Assembly (NCBI GenBank): GCA_907163345.1
Contig: CAJQUN010000001.1
Coordinates: 5,890,001 to 5,954,000 of the forward strand
DNA length: 64,000 nt
Reading direction: 5' to 3'
Source: Haberlea rhodopensis
Lineage: Eukaryota; Streptophyta; Magnoliopsida; Lamiales; Gesneriaceae
Shown: positions 57,534-64,000 of the stretch, piece after piece
Layout: each line of letters starts with the position of its first letter
How positions within the stretch are numbered: the first letter of the stretch is position 1
The notes under the pieces: model-generated
Databases searched by the model: none
Seen by the model: the letters and a program-made list of their open reading frames with translations, nothing else
Told to the model about the DNA's origin: nothing
Made by a program: the position numbers and the translations under genes

Positions 57534-57991
57534 TAGGGATGGCAATGGGGTGGGTCCAGACCCGGACCCGCCCGCTATACATTTTAATTTTTTAAAAAAA
57601 AAATTTAATATTGAATATACATTTTACTTGTTTGATTGAACAATAAAGTGTCATGATTTAATTTTATATCAAAATTCATGTGTTCATGTTAAAGAAGTTG
57701 GACATTTTGAAGAGAATGAGAGCAAATTAAGAAATATTTGATTGCTTAAAGATAGTTTTCCAATGCTTATTATAAATATTTACTATAGAAAAACATGAAA
57801 TTTAATAACAACTCATTTTTTGTGTTTCAAAATTGATTTCTAGCTAAAATTTTTTTTTTTTAAAAAAAAACTGGAACCGGGGCTGGCGGGTAAACCCGCG
57901 GGGTTTGCTGGTCTAGGCGGGGCGGGTCCGGGTTTTATGTGTAGCGGGGCGGGTCCTAGGATTGACCAAACCCGCCCCGTTGCCATCCTTA
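57534..57991. mobile_element. hAT-type MITE, 458 bp
   Basis: Ends TAGGGATGGCAATGGGGTGGG and (reversed) TAAGGATGGCAACGGGGCGGG, an imperfect inverted repeat of about 20 bp. Flanks are CTTATTAA (57526-57533) and CTTATGAA (57992-57999), an 8-bp duplication with one change. GGGTCCGGG / CCCGGACCC words are crowded near both ends. No coding. Confidence 0.85.
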
Positions 57992-58149
57992 CTTATGAAG
58001 TGACTAATATAAACAAATAAATTAACTCAATAGAAATAAAAGTTCTATATATAAATCATATCATATGTGTGACTTAGTAAAACTTAGTACGTGTTAAAGC
58101 ATTACACATGCTTTAAAGCACTGCACACGCAACATTGTGGCCAGAGTTC

Positions 58150-58640
58150 CAATCAGGGGCGACTCATACTCAAAGCAACTAAGACAATTGTTTTAGGCCC
58201 TGATTTCAATTAGGCCCCAAGTTTCTAACACAAACGTTTATTAATTATATAATTGAGAACCTCAAAAAAATAATACACATATATCTAATTAATAATCGAT
58301 ATTAAAGTAATTATATTGAATCATAGATTAAATTATTATATTGATTGTGATTTGGAAATAAAATGTCTTTATCATTAAAATTTTCTTAAGCATGATATGC
58401 ATTCTGATATTGATGGTCTAAATTTACTTTTGGAGTTAGAAGTCTTAAAGAAAGTTGTAAATGTAGAAATTAAAAACTCAATTAAAAACTTGCATTTATG
58501 AACAATTATATCTCAAGATAGGTGAATGAATTAGTAGTTCTAGTAATCAGAAATGACTTATCGGCTAAACTTAAATACAAAAGTTTAAGAAGTAATTTTG
58601 CATCAAAAATGTAATAAGTAAGTTTAGTTCAATATTCACT
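58150..58640 (+). pseudogene. hAT transposase C-terminal remnant
   Basis: A plus-strand trace of a hAT dimerisation domain of the zinc-finger MYM-like type. LNLLLELEVLKKV lies at about 58420-58460, and DRxMNELVVLVIRNDLSAKL then KYKSLRSNFASK at about 58517-58612, with a few stops. In family members this SIxxDLxxKLxYxxLIxxFA segment is at the extreme C-terminus. Upstream, CAGGGGCGACTC (58155) and TTAGGCCCC (58210) look like pieces of a related hAT end. It is too short to be active but shows that such transposases were present in this genome. Confidence 0.55.
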
Positions 58641-59598
58641 TTATTTTTTTATTTTTTCGGTAAATGTCTCGTTTTTATAATTTGTCTAAAGCTTCCAAAA
58701 AGTTTGAGCTGTCCTGATACCAATGTATGTATGATGGTAGAAGGATTACGTGACAGTTAGGATAGTAAATGAGGGTAGATCCGAAATTCCTGACAAGAAA
58801 ATAGACCCAAAATGTATTTCGGAGTGACCAATCACTCCGATCTATCTTTTTTTTGTTTTTTTATTCAAAAATATGTGTTTATATTATGAAATATTTTTAA
58901 GGATATTTAAAAATGAATTTTTTTAGAAATATTTTGAGAGAATATAACATTGTTGTCTTACCACATATTTAGTTTACACGGATATTTTGACAATATTTGC
59001 AACGATTATTAGAAGACAAAATAGTTATTATTTCTCATAAAAATATATAAGATTTTTGGAAATTTACAAGTTCTTCAACATCATTTTAAACAATTTAATT
59101 TCTGACGTTGCAGTTAAAAAAAGAAATAATCTTGTATTTTAATATAAAATATAATACAACAAACGAATAACAAATAATAATAATAATAATGTGTTAATAA
59201 CAATAAAGATGTTCATATTCTAAGTAACATGATACGGGTGCGCGAACGGGTGCGAATGCGTGATCGCGTTAATTTTTTTTAAAAAATTGAGTATGAGTGC
59301 TCATTAACACGCCTATTAACACATACTCTCGCGCACACACACGCATATACATATACAATCATCATTTGCACGCGTTGCATACATATACAATTTTTTTGTA
59401 AACTGATGTGTAATAGTAAATGCATTTTTTAATTTGGGCATTTTGGATGTAATAATTTTTTTTCAAATTGATTTGTAGTTTAATACCCTCCCATGTATTT
59501 TCTGATGTTATTTTGTTATCTAAATCAGCAGGGATCTTGCGGTCATTTAACACGTTGACATCTTTGTTATGACGAGTGTGAAAATCTTGAAAATTGAG
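58641..59598. other. AT-rich spacer
   Basis: No gene is seen. Contains A/T runs and, near 59230-59345, GCGCACACACACG- and GGGTGCGAATGCG-like simple sequence. Confidence 0.45.
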
Positions 59599-60012
59599 TA
59601 GGGGTGGGATCGGCTCGGGTATCTCGGGAATCGGGAAATTCGGGTCGGGTACCCGAAATTTTGGGTACCCCATAGGACATGCCGATTCCCGACCCGAATT
59701 GTTCGGGTACCCGAAATGTCGGGTACCCGAACAATTCGGGTTCGGGTACCCCTTTTTGGTTTTTCTTTTAAATTTTTTTATTTAAATTTTTTTTTGCTTC
59801 TACAATACATAACAAACAATTTTTTTTTTATTTCTTGGAACCCGATCCCGATCGGGTACCTTCTTGGAACCCGATTCCCGACCCGAAATTTTTGGGTCGG
59901 GAATCGGGTATTGTCCCGAACCCGAAAAATTATCTTCTTTTCATTCTTGTTCGGGAATACCCGATCGGGTCGGGTCGGGTACCCGAATACCCGACCCGAA
60001 TGCCCACCCCTA
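59599..60012. mobile_element. hAT-type MITE, 414 bp, GGGTACCCGAA arrays
   Basis: Begins TAGGGGTGGGATCGG and ends CGAATGCCCACCCCTA, flanked by ATTGAG on both sides (59593-59598 and 60013-60018). Many GGGTACCCGA, TCGGGAATCGGG and CGGGTCGGGT words fill the outer 150 bp at each side in inverted order, with an AT-rich centre. The frames here (59594-59785, 59716-60030) only translate the repeats. The exact duplication length (6 to 8 bp) is ambiguous because the end overlaps TA. Confidence 0.75.
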
Positions 60013-60018
60013 ATTGAG

Positions 60019-60149
60019 AGGATGAAGTAATTCGAAATTTTAAAAAGTGGAACACAAACATGAGAAAAGAAGGAGTTTTGAAGGGTAATTTTGGGGTTTT
60101 GAAAAAAAGCTTCACCAAGTTGATTTCTCTAGCACCCTCACAGTTTATA

Positions 60150-60188
<39 letters not shown>

Positions 60189-60700
60189 TATATAAGATAT
60201 AAGATAATAATAATAATAAGATATAGATAGATATATACACTGATGAAATGAAATTAAACATATATAATATACATCATATTTAACAAACTTACATCATTAG
60301 TATATTATTTACAAATTTACAATATGAAGTACTTAACAAATTTGACGTTGCTTTATCATTCTTAAAAAAGAGCTAGTGGCATTTAACCCCCTATGATTTT
60401 GCTAGTAGATAATTTACCCTTATAATTTAAAAATAGGCGAAGCACCTACATGTGGTTTGAAAATGATAGCTCACCGCCCCTTGTACAATTATGATAAACA
60501 AAGTTTATTTTTCAAGTGTCTTCAACTTTATTTCTTCCTCTAAGACTCTATGCTGCTACATGCCTTACATTGAGTCAGAGAGTGTCTTAAATTTTGAATT
60601 GAAATGCGATATTCTTAGGCCTCTGCAGTGTGGATATATATATGCTCTTTTGTTTTTTTCTTCTTCTGGTAAATGAGGATTTTGACAGAATCAAGAGAAA
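60019..60700. other. AT-rich spacer with TA microsatellite
   Basis: Contains (TA)n at about 60150-60194 and AT-rich DNA. I see no gene until the acidic ORF at 60728. Confidence 0.5.
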
Positions 60701-60727
60701 ATACTTGATGTGGGTTTATCAGAATCA

Positions 60728-61216
60728 ATGGAATCTAACGGGATTGGAGAAGGGGCATTTGAGGGAAACGAAGATATAGGAAATCTAAACATGGCTGAAG
60801 TGCCTCAGACTACAATTGAGGCGGAAATTAAGATTGAAATGCTTTCACAATCTGCAGAAAAAGAGAGCACATGGGATTCAGATTATTGGCAATCTAATGA
60901 TGAGTGTGACTATGAGGCTGATGAGAAAGACTTGGACAATGAGGAGCCAGAACATGATGAGCCTGTAGATGAAGACTCAGATGCACCAAGTGTTGCAGTG
61001 CAAGATGTTGAGGGGTTTGATGATGAGGATATATTTCTGGATAGGAATCCGACTCGTAAGCAATTGCTACAAAAGCTGAATAGTATGAAAAAGAAGGCTG
61101 AAGAACATGCATCTGAGTCGTCCAAGCCACCAGTTGTTGGAGATGAAGACTGGTGCAGTGATGCAGATGTTGGGTTTCCGTACCCCGGCGTCCGATCCAA
61201 ACACAGCGGAAAATAA
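60728..61216 (+). pseudogene. Acidic ORF cut by foreign sequence near 61168
   Basis: The first ATG in frame is at 60728 (MESNGIGEGAFEGNEDIGN), giving 162 codons. The protein is strongly acidic, with WDSDYWQSNDECDYEADEKD, DEPVDEDSDAPS, a basic helix-like RKQLLQKLNSMKKKAEEH and a GDEDWCSDADV segment. From 61169 (TGTTGGGTTTCCG) the character changes abruptly and the frame soon ends. The last 14 residues or so, beginning with the glycine after ADV, therefore probably come from an insertion. The acidic layout resembles the N-terminal region of some MuDR-type transposases, but no diagnostic domain is present. Host gene fragment or transposon fragment both remain possible. Confidence 0.45.
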
Positions 61217-61470
61217 ACAGAAACAAATCTGACACAGAGACGAATCGATTGCGCCTGATTCATATATAAACATGCAAAAATCATAAATATTAATGCACGA
61301 AAGGAATTACCGATAACAGCTAAATCAATCTGTATGTTGTGATCCTCGAGTCCAACCAACCTGACCAAATCTACAAGCCCGGCACCAGTGCTAGTGTGAT
61401 GACGGCTTATGAGAGTGTATTGAATGGTGTTATGTTAACCATAGAGATAATGACATATTTATTGTTGCAA
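61169..61470. repeat. Possible LTR-like insertion edge
   Basis: Starts TGTTGGGTTTCCGTACCCCG, which on the minus strand ends ...AACCCAACA, like a copia LTR end. No second copy or matching target duplication is in view. It separates the acidic ORF from the copia pseudogene. Confidence 0.3.
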
Positions 61471-62795
61471 TTAGTTAGCTAATAAATCACAAGGCTCAAT
61501 CAAATAAGTTGAAACATTAACTTTATTACTTTCAAACTGACGGATAACCGTCATTACATTCATCTTAAGGAAGATTTTCTCCATATAGTCTTTTCCTACA
61601 AAAACTTCATTTTTGGATAGTACAATTTTTCCAGATGCTAAAACTAGTCTAAAACCCGTCTTGATTAGCGCCGATCCGGATATTAGGTTATTCAGGATGT
61701 CAGGAACATGTAATATATCAATAAGAGTTAATTCTTTTCCCGATGTCATCTTTAGAACCACTTTCCCCAATCCAATTATAGGAGATGTAGTAGAGTTTCC
61801 CATGTACAGTTGGCACCCACTTATTGGTGTGTATGTGGCGAACATGGCTTTGTCCGAGCACACATGCCGGGTAGCACCGGAATCGACGAACCATTCCATA
61901 GGATTGTCCACCAAGTTTGCTTCAAAGACTACCGCAGTTAGCATTAGATCATTCAAGTCTTTTGATATCCGATCATCTCCGGTTACGTTGACTTGATCAT
62001 TTGCTTTTCAACGATTGTCTTTGTTAGAACAATCCCTTGCCATGTGATTGGGTTTTCCATACTTCTAGGATTTACCTTTGAACTTGTTCGCCTTGCCATT
62101 TTTGGAGGTCATACAGTCAAACTTTCGCTTTGATCTGGTTCTTTGTTCAACTACCCCGTGGTTCCATTTGGAGCCTACCCGCCTTCCTTTCGGAACTCTA
62201 TTATCCTCCTCGATTCTCAGAGAACCACAAGGTCTTCAAGAGTTTCTTTGCGTTTATGCTTTAGATAGTTCTTTAAGTCCTTCCAACTAGGATGGAGTTT
62301 TTCAATCATCACAGTAGCTTGGAACAAATCACTTAGATTCATTTCTTCCGCATTGATGCCGTGCATAATAATTTGCAATTCTTGCACTTGTGTCATCACT
62401 GGCTTTGTATCAACCATCTTGAAATCCCGGAATCGTCCAGCAATGAATTTATTCATGCCGGCATTCTCGGATCGATACTTTTTCTCCAAAGAATCCCACA
62501 GTTCTTTGGCTGTCTTCACTAGAGAATACACTTTGTATAATGTGTTGTCTAGTCCATTGAGTATGTAGTTCTTGCACAGAAAGTCACTTTGATTCCATGC
62601 AATCATAGCCCTTTTTTGGATGTCGGTTTCTTTTTCCGTGATGGTAGGAGCATCCTCATTGAGAAACCTTGCAAACCCCAATGTTGTCAAATAAAATAAC
62701 ATCTTTTGTTGCCACAGCTTGAAGTCGTTTCCATTGAATTTTTCTGTCATTTCACCATGATGAATGAGAGTAGTTGTTGTACTCAAAGAAGCCAT
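61471..62795 (-). pseudogene. Ty1/copia gag and protease, truncated
   Basis: The gag starts at the ATG at 62795 (MASLSTTTTLIHHGEMTEKF; the longer upstream frame begins at a non-ATG codon). It has LWQQKMLFYLTTLGFARFL, ELWDSLEKKY and a WKDLKNYLKHKRKETLEDLV end, then shifts frame near 62215. The zinc knuckle expected near 62060 reads S*KYGKPNHMARDC, so both leading cysteines are lost, one next to a TAG. The protease frame (61956 to 61471) has EWFVDSGATRHVCSD with the catalytic DSGA, then ILHVPDILNNLISGSALIK of the GAG-pre-integrase region. Integrase and reverse transcriptase are missing. Same family as the copy at 5784-7200. Confidence 0.87.
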
Positions 62796-63503
62796 TTGTT
62801 GCCGATATTTTCTTAAGATTGTTGCAAAATATTTTCTGGATATGTATCTTTTGAGAAGTAGCAAGCAAAATAACAATGACTTTTTGGGAAAGAATGTCGA
62901 TGCGAGATTCGTAATCTTCGTCCTTAAGACAATATTGCCTCGCTACGGTGCTAATGGTTGGAATAACAATTTGTCTCCCAGGATACAACGATTTATGATT
63001 TGTGATAGAAGTACTTCAAATCACAAATCCTCAAATCATAAAGGTTTGAAAGCACTCAACAAGAAGAATGAAGAATATGAATAAAATGCCCCAGATTCTG
63101 ATCTTGTTTTCTCTTGTTATTTTCGAGAATCAGTGTTTGAATTCAACCAATGGTTGTTCTATATATACTAGACCAAGTTGTGCCATTAAAGGACACCATT
63201 TGGATGCACCAAATCATGAAAAATCGCATTGAAATGTGAAGGGACGCACCCATCTGCTAAAAACACACAGGGCATGATCGATTGGCCAAAGGGCGCGATC
63301 GATCGAGCCCTTTTATTTTCACTCACTGCCAGGCGCGATCAATTGCGCCTGGCAGAAACTTTCAGTGTTTTTTCCATGCGAGTCTCGATCGATCGAGCCA
63401 ACATATGGCGATCGATAGCGGCCTCCAGTACACTCCGATGTAAGGATTCGTTTCATTTGGTCATCGATGCTTAATTTCTAATTCATTATGCATTTTTCTA
63501 ACA
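62796..63503 (-). repeat. Copia 5' LTR and leader
   Basis: Read on the minus strand, the LTR begins TGTTAGAAAAATGC at 63503. CGATCGATCG-type words lie at 63277-63417 and a TATATATA at 63158-63165. The leader, from about 63000, matches 5560-5780 of the other copy. The LTR end and primer site could not be placed with confidence. CATTA at 63504-63508 is the putative left target flank. Confidence 0.7.
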
Positions 63504-63514
63504 CATTAACCTCA

Positions 63515-64000
63515 GGGTGCTTATGGACGGATTGGTCCGGATCCGGAACGGATCTATCCGGTTCTGAGCTCAATCAGATCGGAACCAGATCAATCCAGTT
63601 CAAACCGGAATAATCCGGATTGGAGTGTCCGGGCTGGTTCCTGATTGGACCGGTTCCAATCCGGAATCGGTCCGATTAATATTTTATTAATATTATTTTT
63701 TTGGAATTGATGATAGTTTTTTTATATGTCTAAATATCTTGTTTAATAATACATGAAATATGATGAAAAAATACATATTTTATTGTATATAAAAAGCTTG
63801 ATGTAAAATATACAGCATTTGAACTTCTAAAAATAATCTACGTTATTCATCATAATTAATTAATATAGTCATCGCAAATTCTTCGAAACTTTGGTTGTTG
63901 AACCGTCGACTCCTCCTCCACTTTTATTCATTCGCTCCGCATCGAACCAATCTTTGATCAATGTAAGCACGCACAATGAATCTGCATTAAGTGAAGTTCG
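63515..64000. mobile_element. Probable MITE start with GGATCCGG arrays
   Basis: CAGGGTGCTTATGGACGG at 63515 is followed by repeated GGTCCGGATCCGGAACGG, CCGGTTC and GAACCGG words to about 63680, then AT-rich sequence to the window edge. The layout matches the left halves of the MITEs at 48132, 57534 and 59599. The right end is not in the window, so this is tentative. Confidence 0.45.

Noticed and set aside
59594..60030. ORFs rich in proline, glycine and arginine
   Set aside because: They arise from GGGTACCCGAA repeats of a MITE and are open only because of the repeat.

Overview
The window is AT-rich nuclear DNA of a plant, very probably a dicot. The evidence is a serine carboxypeptidase-like gene split into ten GT-AG exons, a degenerate organelle-type pentatricopeptide repeat (PPR) gene, a glycine-rich cell-wall protein gene, and dense LTR retrotransposons that use plant tRNA-Asp-type (Ty3/gypsy) and initiator-Met-type (Ty1/copia) primer sites. 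I saw no bacterial-type genes, CRISPR arrays, rRNA or convincing tRNA genes. The species cannot be fixed from the sequence alone.

Layout. 1-3786: remains of a minus-strand Ty3/gypsy element (LTR-like debris, gag, primer site, a 1.53-kb LTR). 3787-5190: unassigned AT-rich DNA with one 52-codon ORF. 5190-7200: degenerate copia gag/protease/integrase. 7766-10608: gypsy deletion derivative, then a copia RNase H scrap. 11342-30627: a large minus-strand Athila/Tat-type gypsy element. Its reverse transcriptase was hit twice: by a plus-strand gypsy element (16642-25216, target duplication GTGGT), which itself carries a gag-only Sirevirus-like copia element (19258-24321, duplication CTTTC), and by an element now reduced to a solo LTR (25289-26669). 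30929-32360: short internally deleted copia. 32569-32956: hAT-type MITE.

The genic island runs from about 34 to 52 kb. It holds a glycine-rich protein gene (34106-35668, plus, three apparent frameshifts in G runs), a PPR pseudogene resembling chloroplast factor BFA2 (36936-39608, minus), and an apparently intact serine carboxypeptidase-like gene (51671-40492, minus, predicted 473 aa). Its introns hold a gypsy relic (40860-43930) and a hAT-type MITE (48132-48722). Directly upstream of it lies a repeat field rich in GTGCACGAT-like words (51920-52690).

53395-56990 is a Tat-like gypsy fragment whose left LTR holds part of a Sirevirus-like LTR with a 24-copy, 15-bp tandem array, and whose right LTR holds a TRIM-like mini-retrotransposon. 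57-60 kb holds two more hAT-type MITEs and a hAT transposase tail. 60728-61168 is an interrupted acidic ORF. 61471-63503 is a degenerate minus-strand copia element of the same family as the one at 5-7 kb. The end looks like the start of another MITE.

The broadest pattern is that several unrelated LTR families here (gypsy and copia) carry clusters of short palindromic words (CGATCGATCG, or GATCGCCTGAGGCGATC) or tandem words about 60-350 bp upstream of a candidate TATA box, as if each had built its own U3 enhancer array. The only likely working protein-coding gene is the carboxypeptidase. The glycine-rich protein may be functional if the frameshifts are sequence errors.
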